64,000 nucleotides of DNA, from NCBI GenBank assembly GCA_032622095.1, contig CP136068.1, forward strand, positions 56,564,025 to 56,628,024, given 5' to 3'. Origin of the DNA: Siphonodentalium dalli. Lineage: Eukaryota > Mollusca > Scaphopoda > Gadilida > Siphonodentaliidae. A program made the position numbers and the translations under genes. The notes under the pieces are model-generated. The model had not been told where the DNA came from. It ran no database searches and was given only the letters and a program-made list of their open reading frames with translations. Below, in pieces: positions 24,101 through 39,100 of this stretch. The first letter of the stretch is position 1. Every line of letters starts with the position of its first letter.

Positions 24101-27100
24101 TGTTATATACAAAGGTTAACATTGTAACATAATTATTTTAAGTGATCGAATTGAATTCGGTGTTTGGGTCCTTGTTAGTCTATTCCCGATATGGTAGCAA
24201 TAAAGAGCGTTTGTCTCACTTTGTGTGACAAATATCTATAAATAGCTATTACGTGCACAACATTTTAAAGATCGAAGGAGCCTTGTCTGTATAAAGCCAC
24301 GTGGCGGTTCGCTCTCCAAAATACATATAATATTATTTGCAATACCAAAATAGATCGATAAATATTTGAACTACCTTTCTACGAGCTTTATGTAAGCTAA
24401 ACGGACGCATTGAAGTAATGAAAATACAAGTGTCCAAAACACAAAACAGCCATTCGCGTGTCACGTGTGTAGTTTTACTGATAGCACCATCAACAAAACA
24501 CAAATATTTATTTCACCCATTGAGGCCAGTTATAAAAAGACATGATGACATCTTAAGGGTCCCGTGTCCTATATTAACAGAGTCTATACCAGCTGGAGTA
24601 TGACGTAATCAGTGACACGTGCTTTTCCACAGAATTTATTTGTTTTCTCTGGATATACGGCAGTTCCACATTGTGTCTTTTATTGCTAAGACAATAATTC
24701 CCTTATACGAACAAATGGTGTTTGTGATTTGAAGTTAATGAATGTCAATAAAGTTAACGATATTTATTCTGGGAACTATTTAAATATTATCGTTAGGCCA
24801 TAGGAAGTTGATTCTCTGTTTCTCAGACACCGCCGCCCCCCCGAAAAAATACGCCTCTGGGTACTTTTTATAGCCTACCAAAAATAAAAAGTATAATTCA
24901 TCCCGCCGCTCGCAATCCGTGAAGTTCGCAATCGACCATTGTTAACAGGTGTGGATAAAGAGGCGCAACTCTATCTCATAATTCCAATCTTTTAATAGAT
25001 CGAACAAGCCGATGTCCGGAATCTTAATTGAACGCGCCCGATCTACTTCCGCTAAAACAATGGTTGCAATTCTGAATGTTTGCGTCTGGGACGGCAACAA
25101 ATATCTTATCCTCTGGACTATAGTGAGTGTTGAGATCGATGAAACATGTCGGAATTTATCGGAACGGATAACGTCCCAACACGGCGGAAGCATCAAATCC
25201 ATTTATGTTGGAAAAAACAAAACATCAGACTTCGACTTCGTCTCACCTGAACTGAAAGCCACACAGGTTGCAGACATTTTTGGCTTTTATTTTAAGATCA
25301 CGGTGACCACCAATACTTCAAGTACTTGTCAACGTGCAACTACCAGTGTGGATGCACCAACGATGTCTGCATTCAGTGTTCTTATGGAAAAGACTTTCCA
25401 GCTTCCAAAGTTGGACAAATCCATAAATAAAAGGGATAAACTCACCCAAAAATTTCTAGAATATTTGGAAGAAAAAAAACTTGGTTTCAGCAAGGATAGT
25501 GTCGACATTATTGGAAAAAACTTTGTTAACACTGTGTGTAATGTAATATGGTATTTGGATAAACAAATAAAAACCTGCCTGCCGGGAAATTTTGGTCATA
25601 AAACATGGTAATAAAAACCTGCCTGCCGGTAAATTTTGGCCATAAAAAATAAATATAAAAATCTGCCTGCCTGCCTGCTTTGGGAAAAAAAGTGTCTGAG
25701 AAACAGAGAATCAACTTCCTGTGGCCTTATCATTCAATTTGGGGATCACGTACATCTGAACATTGATATAAACTATAGACTTCAGATACGGGATTTACCG
25801 AGCTGTCTAAATGGCCGAAATAATGTGTTCCCTTCCCGATAACCCACACTGCTTACAAATAGTGTCATTTATGGGAATTTTGGGCAATAAAACAACGAGA
25901 CTAGAAGTGTTATTATAATATTCACATTTAATTGAAAAATTACTTTCTCAAAGTAACTTATACTTACCTTTACTTAATCTGGAAGCCCGGTATATTTCCC
26001 GATACTCGGCTTTCATCTATTTAAATATTTTAATAATACACTTCACGGTACACAATCATGGACGGAGATCGTGAGAACGGTCGTCCTATTTTGAAAGATT
26101 GACGGTCAGACAACGAATCCCGTCATTAACCTCGTTACAAAAACACTACCATGTAGCGGTAATGTCACCGCATTTGTTCGGTGCATTACCGTGTGGCACC
26201 GCGGTACATTACCGCTTCCAGTGCGGTGGTACCGCAAATGGCGCTGTGGTACCGTGGTACCCGCATGGTAGTGCAACTGCGAATCGGCGGTATGTCGCGG
26301 TATTACACCGCGGTATTACACCGCGGTATTACACCGTGGTATTAACGCATGTACACCTCGTTAAAACAGGTCGCTTACTTTGAGCAGTGCTGTAAGACTC
26401 ATTGAATAGACAGAAATTGGATGTGGCCTCGATTGAAGGGGCAAGTGAGATGGTTTATCATAACTGCTGTCATAACCTGTGAATTTCTTTTGAAATCACT
26501 GGAGTCTGTGAAAACGGAAATAAAACAACAGTATTTTGATGATTCACCATCTGTAATCTCAACTGTAATTTATTGCTATTTGTTAATCTTGTCACCATTA
26601 ATTTTCCACATGACAATTGGTAATTGCATGGTTAATAAAAGGTCGGTAGACCTCATGTCCGCCTCTAAGTGTCGGCTTGATACGACTGTTGTTTGCGCAT
26701 AAAAACCTGTCTTTAGTGCTAGTAAACATAGATACCAAATTTAATTTCATTCAGTACACATTTACTAAAGTTATCATCCGGAAACCTCAAATTGGCAAAA
26801 ATTCTAAGTAAACGAGAGGCCGATCACGATCGGCAGATTTTAACCCATCCCTTGGCGATAAAAATTTAATATGATCGGATAAATGAGAGTTTTGGTGTTG
26901 AATTATAGAGTATACTGTTATGTACTATTATAGACAAATGTACATAACACAAATTATTGGAATTTATGGGTCACTGGCATTTATATAAGAGAATGCACTG
27001 GTACAGGATCTGTAATGCTAAACCGCCACAGCCAGCAAATGTGTAGGTGTGACCTGGACATGGAATACTTGGGTTAAGAGAGTCCAATTTAAGTTTACAA

Positions 27101-30100
27101 TAATAATGTGTCCTAGTATACAGATAAGCAACCTCACCACTGACCCATTAATATCAATTATATAGCAGAGCTGTCAAAATATCACAGGAATTGTTTATGT
27201 TGAACACTGACCTCTGTATTAAACCAATAACAATTATAATGATATCAGACCATCTGAAGATATAACTCTGCAGCACAGATGTCCAAGTCTAATGTTAATA
27301 TCATGTGATGTTTATTGTTGAATCTTTATTTTAAATTAGATGCCATAGCCTTATGTATCAGATTATTTGCACATTGGCATAAGAGACATCAGAAAATAAT
27401 ATAGCCTTATCAATAGCTAAGTTGTCCAAAGGCAATTGGTGAATTGGATTTAATGTTGCTCCAAACAGATTTACCAGTACATAACACAAGATTTTGGACC
27501 GATTTAATCAAATTTGGTGTGGTGATTCGGGGTACCCTTGGCAGAGTTATAATGGTGTTAGTTTTTCAATTTTTTTTAACTTAATTAAAAAAATTAAAGG
27601 GACACATTGGAAATCTTTTTATCATAATCATCAATATCTAAATAAAAACAAATGACAATGTCAAAGACATTTTTTTAATTATTATTATAAAAGTTAAAAA
27701 TAAATGTCATAACTCCTTTAAAATTAATCGGATCACACCCATATTCGAACTCGATCTGTATTTCGGGCTGTGAAACTCACATACCAAATTTGGTTCCAAT
27801 CAGATAAAAAATGTTTGAGTTATGGCAGAATGCGTGAATTCTAAGTTGAAAAAGGGCCATAACTCTGTAACAAAATCTCGATCTGTATTTTGGGCTGAGA
27901 AACCCATATACAAAATTTGGTTTCGATCGGATAGAAAATGTTTGAGTTATCGCATTACTCGTAAAGTGTCTACGGACAGACAGACGGACAGACAGACGGA
28001 CGAACGACGAGTGGTCAATCCGGGCAACGACACTATGTTTACCATACTATGGTATGGGTAAACATAAAAAGGGACATAACTCTGGTGAAAATTGGCGGGC
28101 GGAACCCGAATTCGAACTTGACCTGTGTTTTGCTGGGAGAAAGACGCATACCAACTTTGGTTCAGATCAAATAATCCAAACTGGAGTTATCGGTGGGAAA
28201 CCAAAAATGTTAACAGACAGTCAAATTCTAAGTCGAAAAAAGGGCCGTAACTCATGTAAAAATAATTGGACGGAACCCATATTCGAACTTGGCCTGTATC
28301 TTTAGCTGAAAAATACACATACCAACTTCTAAGTCGAAAAAGGGGGGCATAACTCTGGTGAAAATTGGCGGACGGAACCAGAATTCGAACTTTACCTGTC
28401 TATTCTGCTAGTAAACCCACATACCAAAATTAATTTAATTTGGTTCACTCTAACTAAAGTTATCATCCGGAAACCTCGGACGCATGCACGGATGCACGCA
28501 CGCACGCACAGGCTGATTATAATAGTCCTCCAAACCCGTTGGGTCGGCGGACAAAAAGGGGCATAACTCTGGTGAAAATTGGTGGACGGAACCAGAATTC
28601 GAACTTGACCTGTCTTTTATGCTAGTAAACCCACATACCAAATTTAATTTAATTTGGTTCACTCTAACTAAAGTTATCATCTGGAAACCTCGGACGGACG
28701 GACAGACGCACAGGCTGATTATAATAGTCCTCCGAACCCGTTGGTCGGCGGACAATTAGGGCTTGCCATTGGTAATTTGTCTGGTAAAGTGACAAACACA
28801 TCATGGGTAATTTGCCTTTCATTTGTTGGAAATTCCATCGGTAATATCGCTACTTGTGTTTTTACTGATGGAATTATAAATTTAATAATCAATTATTTAT
28901 TTTCATTTATATCAACAGTTGCCATACTTAATACTTTGACAAGTATGCTTGAGGTAACTTACGTTTCACATCTGGGTTTAATATTTTTCTCTCATCCAAA
29001 TGTATGAAAGCTGATAGGGCCTGCAACATTATTTCTATTATGGTTCTATCATCCACACCACGCTTCACAAAATTTGATAAACATTCACCTGTAGAATGAG
29101 AAAAACACATATGTTATCGAAGGTCAACAAAACACTCTGGTTCAAGTAAAATGTAACTAGAGGTGTGACTGTCCCAATGGGACTACGGATACCCCCCGTT
29201 TTTAAAATACTAAGATGTTTCACATGTCAGTAAACATTTAGTTAAAATAATAAATTAAGAGTTCCCATTGCAGGTGTACAACCATAACCCTAATCTTAAA
29301 CCTATTGACTGAAAAATGTAGGAATAAAAGCTTGGACAAAATTATGTTGCGAAAAAAGTTTCTAAGTCGAAAAAGGGGGATAACTCCACCAAAAAATGTC
29401 GGACAGACGTCATAATCGCAGGTGCACAAGTTCCCATGGTACTAAATATCTGTGCCACGTTTTAAAAAAATTGACCAAAAAATGTAGGAATAAAAGCTCG
29501 GACAAAAGTATACATGTTGCGAAAAAAGTTTCTAAGTCGAAAAAGGGGGGATAACTCCACCAAAAAAAGTCCGACAGACGTCATAATCGCAGGTGCGCAG
29601 GTTCCCATGGTGGTTGATGTCTGTGCCAAGTTTCACGCAAATTGATCAAAAAACGACTGAGAAAAACTCCGGACAAATTTGTGTCCACGGACGGACGGAC
29701 GACGGACGACGGACAAGCTGACTCCAGTATACCCCCCCTAACTTCGTTGCGGGGGGGTATAATAAATGGTCAAGGTTGGCAAATCTGAACGCATACCAAT
29801 CATGTTACTGACATACCCAATCATGTTACTGACATACCCAGTCATGTTACTGACATACCCAATCATGTTACTGACATACCCAATCATGTTACTGACATAC
29901 CCAGTCATGTTACTGACATACCCAATCATGTTACTGACATACCCAATCATGTTACTGACATACCCAATCATGTTACTGACATACCCAGTCATGTTACTGA
30001 CATACCCAATCATGTTACTGACATACTCAATCATGTTACTGACATACCCAGTCATGTTACTGACATACCCAATCATGTTACTGCAGTGCTGGCCTTATGA

Positions 30101-33100
30101 AAAATCTGCAGGGGCTAAAATTCGCCCTCGCCAAAATACTTTGCAGGGGCTAAAATATTTTGCAGGGGGCAATTTCTGTTTTATGGGGTATTTATGTTGT
30201 AACATATGAAATACAAGTAAACTGACATATGTCATATTGCATATAACTTATTATGTGGTAAGTGATAATATTTAAATTTAATTAATTTATAATCACATAT
30301 TAATTGTGAAATTATCAATGAATGTTGTATAACTTATTAATGTTTAATAAAGTACTTTTATAAATGTTATACCATGTCTTGCATATATGGTATTGTTGTG
30401 TTTGTTCCTTTATGCCTGATCCAAGTGACCTAATGGTTAACCAGAATCAATCAATCATTATAATATATTTATATCATATATTACATGCTGTTATACTGTA
30501 TAATACATGTATGAGGTGACATCATGGTAAGATATTATTGTATAAGTTAACCAGAATCAATCATTATGCCATGCATATATTGTACATACATGTACATGAT
30601 ATGTTTGTGTTTGTTCCTTTATACCTGAGTGACATACATTATTCTGTACATATCATAAATTAAATCACTTCTATGTTTGTATCATCTCATAACCCATCCG
30701 TGCTATGTATAAATCACTCATTTCATGTAATTAATAGCACGATATCGCGATATTTATTCTTTGTTTTCGTCACTTCTTTCACCTCATTTGTTTACATGTC
30801 AGCGAGCACTGTTGCACGATTGGCGGATTCCTTCGTAGCCCCACCCATCGCTGTCAACAGCGCTCATCAAACTACCTTGTAGGTAAGGTATGATTTGTGG
30901 GTAGCACTGCACGTTCACAGTTAGGTCATGTAATCGTCAAGTCTGTCACTGGTGACAGGTGTGTAGCATGGTTTGACCTAATTAGATATACCGGTGGCAG
31001 CCGACTGTTAACATAGCATGTGTCTCCTGCTTCAAAGATGCGATGTCGCGTTGCCTTATATGTTTTCAAATGGATAACTCATCAAAATTACGACTGAAAA
31101 AGTATTGCCATATTGCCAGGCCTGTACTGACATACCCAGTCATGTTACTGACATACCCAATCATGTTACTGACATACCCAGTCATGTTACTGACATGTTA
31201 CTGATATACCCAATCATGTTACTGACATACCCAGTAATGTTACTGACATCCCCAATCATGTTACTGACATACCCAGTAATGTTACTGACATACCTAGTCA
31301 TGTTACTGACATACTCAGCCACGTTGCTGACGCCGATGGGGTCATTGTCACAAGGCTCCGGTCACATTCGTAGCCAGCTTTTTAAATGGATCACAAATGT
31401 AGCCAGCTTTTTTCACCGGCGATCACATTCGTAGCCAGCTTTTCTAATTGCATGCTTTATATGGCGCGAAATATGACGTCATCACGTTCGTGACTAAAAT
31501 GTCGACGTCATGCTCCAAAACGACATTGATTGGAAACCTCAGATTATTAGATGAACTAATATCAAAGATAAATTCAAGTTGTTGCTCATCCATCAATTCA
31601 GAAAAATGAGATTAACCTGATCGTGTTCATTGAGGCTCGCCTGAATATGAAAAGCTGGCTACAAATGTGATCGCCACAGAAAAGCTGGCTACATTTGTGA
31701 TTGATTTAAACAGCTGGCTACGAATGTGACCGATGCCTTGTGACAATGACCCCATCAGTGTTACTGACATACCCAGTATTGTTACTGACATGTTACTGAC
31801 ATACCCAGTCATGTTACTGACATACCCACTCATGTAACTGACATACCCAGTCATGCTACTGCCATACACACTCATGTTACTGCCATACACACTCATGTTA
31901 CTGACACACCCAATCATGTTACTGACACACCCAATCATGTTACTGACACACCCAATCATGTTACTGACACACCCATTCATGTTACTGACACACCCAATCA
32001 TGTTACTGACATACCTAAAAAATAGCCCAGGCCAGAATGTTTTCCTTAATTGAAAAGCCTAGGATCCACATAGTTGCATGCTCTACACATATAACTACAG
32101 TTTACAATTGGAACCTGGTCCATTGTCATTATTATTATTTTGATGAATTCGGTGAACCAGACACCGAAGATGAGGAAATATGGCACAAGCTAGCATCCAC
32201 TAACATCATAAGGTATCATAGGTAAGGTATTATTAAGGCAAACTTAGATTGGGTCTGGTTTAAAATTGCTGATTTATATCAAGACTAGCTGAAAAAGGCT
32301 GCATTTGGGAGCCTTTATTCAGCGTCGGAGGGGCCTGTGGCCACTCTGCGTTAGGTGGCTGTGGCCCTTTTTGCGCACATTTTGATCTTAGACAGAGCCT
32401 TTATCCAGGGGCAGCATATTGCGCACATTTGGTCATAAAAACATATATATATATATTTTTTTTTAAATTAAAGGGGTGCTGTATGCGAATCGGACCATTT
32501 ATTAGACGCCTTCCACTTCATTCAATGGAAAATATGCTACAAATGAATTATAAATACACACACGTACTCATAAGAACCACATGAAATAACATGAAAATTA
32601 TATTAAATAGAGTTTATGACTCGAACCATAAACTCGATTACGATATATTAGAAGTTTCAGATTTTGCAATGTAACCACAAATGTCCCAATTACATGACGG
32701 ATGGTGGATTGGGACATTAAAAAAAATCCCACGCAATGCAGAAAAAGCAATCACGAAATATATGACATAAAATTTGACCATCCACTGATGATTTTTCAAA
32801 AATTTATTAATACCGGGATGTGGTGACATAAATGTAACATTTTATTTGACACATTCATCTGGAAATAGTATGAGAAGAATCAGAAGAGAATGCACTGGCA
32901 CATGATCTTTAATTTTTGCTGCACCAGCGCAGCTCGAGTCATGAAAGGGTTAATAGGGGAAGCAACAATCCAAGTATTCTTATACATGTATAGCCAATGC
33001 CTCAATAAGCAAAAAGATTTTAAGACATTCCATTCCAGATTAATATATTAAAGTAATCATGCTAGTTCATTACTGAACATTATTATTACAGGGGGCTCAG

Positions 33101-36100
33101 ATTCTCACATCTATCCGCAAGACACTTGTTGATAAATGTGAGGGAAAGCTGGAGAGAAACTTACCGACATATTCTAGCAGAATTTCTGGTCTGCCCTTTC
33201 GCACAATGAATCCCCTTAAGGAAACAATATTTTCATGCTTGAGCATTTGCAAGGCATCTATCTCTCCTTTGTCGAATCCATTGAAAATCTAAATAGAGGA
33301 AATTATAAATGAACAAATTTGAAAACATAACATAAAAAGCTGCTAGGTCACATGTCCCCTGAATAAGGTGGCTTTATTTGACCAGTGGCTTTTTTAGAAA
33401 TGAAAAATTTGATTCTGGGAACAACCTTTGAATCAAACTTTGCTTAAACTGTCTAGGTTAACTATTTCGGAATCACGCAATGACGGATGCAAAATGCATT
33501 GGATGTATTCTCAAATAAAAGGTCGCCAACCCCACGTGTCCCTCGAAAAGGTGGCTTTTTAGTGAGGATAGCTTTTTTTAACACTGACAAAAATCATCAG
33601 ACCATGAACAAATTCAAACTTAGCCTTTGCCTTCTGAATTTTGAATCAAGTACAAGTTAACAAGGACCATAACTCCACCAAACATGGGCGGACCAAACCC
33701 AAATTCGAACTTGACCTGTATCTTCACGTGCGTAATACACATACCAAATTCAATAAAAACAATCAGATAACAAAAACTTAAGTTATCATCCAGAAAATTC
33801 TAAGTCGAAAAGGGTCCATAACTCCGACAAAAAAGGGCAGACCGAACCCATATTCTAACTTGATCTGTATTTTCATGTGGCTAATCTACATACGAAATTT
33901 GAAAACAGTCAGACAACTGAAACTAAAGTTATCATGCGGAAAGCAAAAAAATAGGCAAATTCTAAGTCGACAAGGACCATAACTCTGGAAAAATTGGCAA
34001 GCTGATAAACTCACATTCCAAATTTGGTTTCGATCTGATAACCCAACAAGTTATCATCCGGAAACTTTCAGACATAACTCCATCAAAAATCATTGAACCG
34101 TGACCAAATTCGAACTTGGCCTGAGTCTTCTTAAATGTGAACCACAACCCAAATATCAAGAAATTATGTTGAGTATTGCTCAAGTTACCATGCGGACAAC
34201 AGGAAAACATAAGTCGAATAAAAGGTTGCAGACCCCAAGTCCCCCGATCTGAGGTGGCTTTTTTTAATGTTGGATTTTTTAAGAACAAAGAATTCAAATT
34301 CTGGCAAAATTTTACTCAAACTTAACGATGACTTGCAGGTTCTCAAAGCTGAGCCACACACCAAGTATCAAGAGATTCTTTTGAAAAATGCTCTCAATGT
34401 GTCATTGAGACAACACAAATGCTATTTCTTAATGGAATGAAATTGAATTTTGTTCAAGTTACCTTGCGACAACCCGAAAACCGCGATTTCTAAGTAGGAA
34501 AATGGGCATAACTCTATCAAAGATCATCGGACCATGACCATATTCAAACTTGCCCTGCGCCATATCAAATGAGAACCACATAACAAATATCAAGAAATTC
34601 TGTTTAATATTGCTCAAGTTACCATGCGGACAACATGAAACCGGCAATTTCTAAGACGAAAAAGGGGTATGACAGTTTTCATTCTATTGATTTTGCAAAA
34701 TAAGTAAGCATCCCTTTTTATTTTCATGCCACTCTGTGCCACCTGGAAAAATTTCATGTACAAATATGCAAAATCGTCTTCCATTTTCTATTAGTTGCAG
34801 TCATTAATTTAATTCAATGAGTCATTAGTCTAATTAACTGTGAAAATCGTGATCACAAAACACATCAATCCAGGTTTAACCAAAAGCAGGAATTAACATC
34901 AGGAATAATAATGGACTACATCAAAAATAGGGAAATTGAAACAAGAATAAAGCGATGACTTTTAGGCTTCTGGTTCATGTTTGAGATATATAAGTTTATT
35001 AATTCAATTTGACATGTGAATGGATATTGGTTAATAGAATTTAAATGAGTTTGGACATAAGACTTTCTCAATGTTCTGTAGTTAAATTTGAGTGATAGGT
35101 AGGCATTAAAAGGTGTAACACTAGTTTGGATGCCAACATTGAGCATTTGTGGGAGGGTGGTGATTTTATAAGCAGGTTGAATATTGTTCACATACAGGGA
35201 ACTCATGCTTTCACATAGCATGCTATTATGGGATTGCCACTGCAAGGGAGTGAACTCTAATTACTCACTTATATCTAGATCATACATATATTTAGGACAA
35301 TTAGCCTTCCTGGCTAATAATAATTAACACACTTGTTTTTAAACTGACATGGCTCATTCAAGCTTCCAAATTTTGTCTACGTAATTTTGGAAGGAAGTAT
35401 AAGATAGATTGACAAATACACTACTAACAGAGAGTACAAATGTGTGCTAGATGCCTTATGCAAAGAAGAATCGTGTTGGCTGATTTCTGCCAGACCTCTG
35501 CTTGTCTCATGAGAACAATAGCGACTAGAGATAAATTATGTTCAGGTGCGTACCAACACAGAAACTACTGTGGAGCACTGATAAACTCATAGGTCAACTC
35601 ACTGACTACACACCCAAGATTTGCGGAAGCGTGGCTGATGTTGATCGATAAAGCTAGGATATATAGGAAGATAGCCTCATAGAATGAGATCATTGGTATA
35701 TTTTAGTTCAACAGAGGAGATAGTTCTCTGGACATCACATATACTGCAAGTTCGTTCTGTATATGCTTATCAGCTTCTTGTGCAGAACTGATGCAGGCAT
35801 CATATTTATATTAGATGCACTCATGTCATATGTGTTATCAAAGTTCTTCCATACTTGCGTTGTACGATCTCATCAAAATGTTATACAAGAAGCATGTTCA
35901 CACCAAATTTTTGCTTGCACTTGCCATATTGGATCTACTAGGTCCTATTCCATGGTTTTAGTGCTGCAGGTCAAAGTTCTGGAGTAGCATTTCCATATAT
36001 GGAAGAATAGGAATAATAAGAACTCATGCTACTCCAGAACTTGACCTATAGCCAGGGATGAAAGTGGTCAATAAACAAAATACCTGAAATGTCAAATTTC

Positions 36101-39100
36101 GGTCCCAACACGATATGCCGTAGGCCCTAGATGGGGTGGGTATGGGGGGTGTACCCCCTCCATAGAAGGGGGGTCAGGGGGTACTCCCCGGGGAAATTTT
36201 GAAAATCCAATGGTCTGAGAGTGAATCTGGGGCCTTATGTTGCGCTATTCAGATTGGCAAATTTAGTCATATTTCACTCTTTTTAGATAGCAAATTCCTT
36301 TTTGTTATTTTCTGTACTAGTATCTGATAACTAAAGGTCATGACCAAATTAAGTTTGTTTCTACTCTTCCAACTTATACCGGTACATTGTACAACAAATA
36401 TTCCTTTGCTTAAAACTTTATAAGATTTGTTTCACTTTGAATTTTTCACCCTTTTTATACAAAGACATGTACCGGTATGTATATAAATATTGTCCTTGAA
36501 ATGTGAAAATAAATATTCTATGGTACGTACTCTGTCTGAAAAATTTGGGAGAAGTACAATGTAGAAACACTTGATGGAGATTGATTCTCAGAATCTCCTG
36601 GCATGTATTCCCTCTAGCATAATTGGAACCATGCTTTTATATTTATAGGAACTTATTTTGACACTACCAGTATGAGAGTTTTGACACTACCAGTATGAGA
36701 GTAATAAATTCAAATTTGAAATAATATACTGTAGAAAGTTACTAGAAACCATATTATAAATTTGTAAACCTAAACTTTTAGTTTATATGTTGAATACAAA
36801 TGACATGCAAGAAATTATCATAGTTGTATATACCTGATTGACTGGCTTGTATGCAGCAGTACATACCGTATATAATATTTATGTCCACGGAATGCACTGT
36901 TATAGTTTATACAATGTAACTGTTCAAAAGTAACTCATTTACAACCCATATACATTTATATACATGTCATATCGGCAGCAGATTCATCTATTTCTCTTTC
37001 TTCTTCTTTGGAATGGTGTAATCAGGTGCATATGCTTTCCTTTTCATTATCGAGTGCCGGATTGTGTTTGCGCACTGGTGTGTGGTTGTTTTCTTAGGCA
37101 ATTTAGCAGGTACTTCAGATGTGTCCTTCTTACACTTACTGAGTTTCTTCTTGTACCTCCCATATGCTGTCTGAATGTGGTAGCATACACGCTTATCAAC
37201 TTTGTCATGATGAGCATCAATTCGACGAAATAGTTCTAACGAGGATTTTGATTTTGATCGCAACTCATAGTGAACAGTTTGATATGCAGAATATGTCCTT
37301 GTATCCAGTCTGTTGGTGGTTTTGTTGACAATATAATTCATACTGTTGAAGGATTGTTCCACGTGTGGTGCAGTGAATATACTAAGACAACATTTTATAA
37401 TTTGAGTGAGAATGGGATATTTGCATGTTCTGTATACCATTGTCCACCACGCATCTAGTTTTAATGGGTTCCCATTTTCATCCAGAGCATCTGGCAATGT
37501 AGGGTCCAACTGAATTTTTGAGGCTTCCAAATAGAAATCATTCATTTTTCCATCATTCAAAACAGTCGGAAAGTATTTCGCAAGTTTCTTGAATGCTTCA
37601 TTAGTCAACCCATGTCCAATTGCCTTAGGGTCAATGGCAGAAACACATTGAAGAAATTTATTGTTAAGTGGAAACTTCTTCAAAATATACTCGGATGTGT
37701 CAAGGTAAGCACACTTCACTTTGTCCATGAATTCTTTTCCAGATGTTTTATCAAATTTGGTGTCGTCTTCAGTATGGCCTCTGTGTTTGCACCGAAATAC
37801 ATGTGATGTAGTGAGTTGTGAAATTTATCATCGTAAACATCAACTGACTTCAGCTTCCTGTCGCTGAATGTCCTTACAATTTTCGTGCTTCATGAAGCAT
37901 GATAACAAATGCCGAACTAGGATAACCTGTTCATCATATAGTCTGTGAATTAGGGGTTCCTTCTGCTCGAATGTTAAAATAAATGATTTAAAAAGCGGTA
38001 GGATTTCAGAATACATATTGAGATGAAGACTGGTTTTAATGTCCTCATGAAATAATCTTTTCCTTTCTTTCTTTTCCTGGAGCTGTTAATTTTTTACTGC
38101 GTGCTAGATTCTTGATTTTAATGACTTGCTTCTTGGTGTGGTCACTCTTACCGGAGAGAATTTCATCCAATATCGGATTATAGCAATACACATCGTCCTT
38201 TGACATCCATGATGAATATATCAGTTTTAATGCAGGCAGCATATCAAGTACTGGCGTTGATGCATCAAGGACAGAAAGCCAGCGATGTTCAACTGTATTT
38301 TATATCTAAATACCCGCACAGTTTTTCCAGATAGTCTCGAAGATCAGGACACCATTTGAAGTCAATATATATTGCATCAGTTAACTTTTCAACATGGTCA
38401 TCAAAATGACTAGTAAAATGTTGGACAACATTGTGCACATGATGACAAACATCATCATCTATGTCAACTAGGTGTGGCGCTTCTTCACGTAGACGAGTTT
38501 CAAACCCGATAACTTTACCCCTCATGTAATTCGTCAAATCTGACAGATTTGAAATAAGATTTCCTATTGGAATGTCATCCTCACTGAATAAATCCAAAAC
38601 CAAATTTATTAAAGTTTCTCCATTCACAACTTTCATCGCAACTGACGCATAATGTTTAACAACAACCTTCTCTTCCTCCTCGCTATAGTACGATACCAGA
38701 ATTGAGAGCACCTTTTCATGTTTGTTACTCAGACACTCATCTATGTTCAAAGAAAATCTCAAATATTTTAAGTCGGCCACTAATCGTTTATGGTATGCCT
38801 TAGCTAAACCATTTTTAAGTTTGTAACTGGCAGTTGTCCGCTCCATGGACAACTCTCCAAGAACAGCGCGATCACGTGCCATTTCCTTAGCGTAATCAAT
38901 TAGATGTGGAACCAATGATAGAGGTAAAGAATTCTCACACATGAAGGCTAGAGTCAGAGCTTCGGCATGAGATTTCCTGTCAATAATATTGACAAATGGC
39001 TTTATTTCTGGTTTCCGTAAATTTGAACATACATTTCCATTGTGAATGGAACATATTTCATTATTACTAGAAGTACTAGTAGTAGTGGGAGATTTGTTAT

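Larger units (their letters stand above)
24795..25727 (+). mobile_element. 933-bp cassette with 36-bp inverted repeats and one ORF
   Basis: AGGCCATAGGAAGTTGATTC onward (24795-24830) and the reverse complement of 25692-25727 differ at one base. The flanks TATCGTT and TATCATT could be a 7-bp target duplication with one change. The interior is mostly a single 199-codon frame, with short tandem repeats after it. I cannot assign a transposon superfamily. Confidence 0.75.
22056..26386. mobile_element. 4.3-kb TIR-bounded composite with ACCGCGGT clusters
   Basis: TACAGC.NTGCTC then TAAGCGACCTGTTTAACGAG at 22056-22092 is matched inverted at 26355-26386. Just inside each end is a GC-rich cluster of TACCGCGGTA-like palindromes (22095-22330 and 26130-26345). 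The block carries two younger insertions, at 22380-23416 and 24795-25727. No transposase is recognised and no target duplication is visible. Confidence 0.55.

Noticed and set aside
29799-30083. CRISPR-like array
   Set aside because: Units are contiguous 20-bp repeats without unique spacers, in a eukaryotic intron.
29738-32053. Long frames of repeated MLLTYPI or MIGYVSN peptides
   Set aside because: They are translations of the 20-bp minisatellite in several frames and on both strands, not genes.
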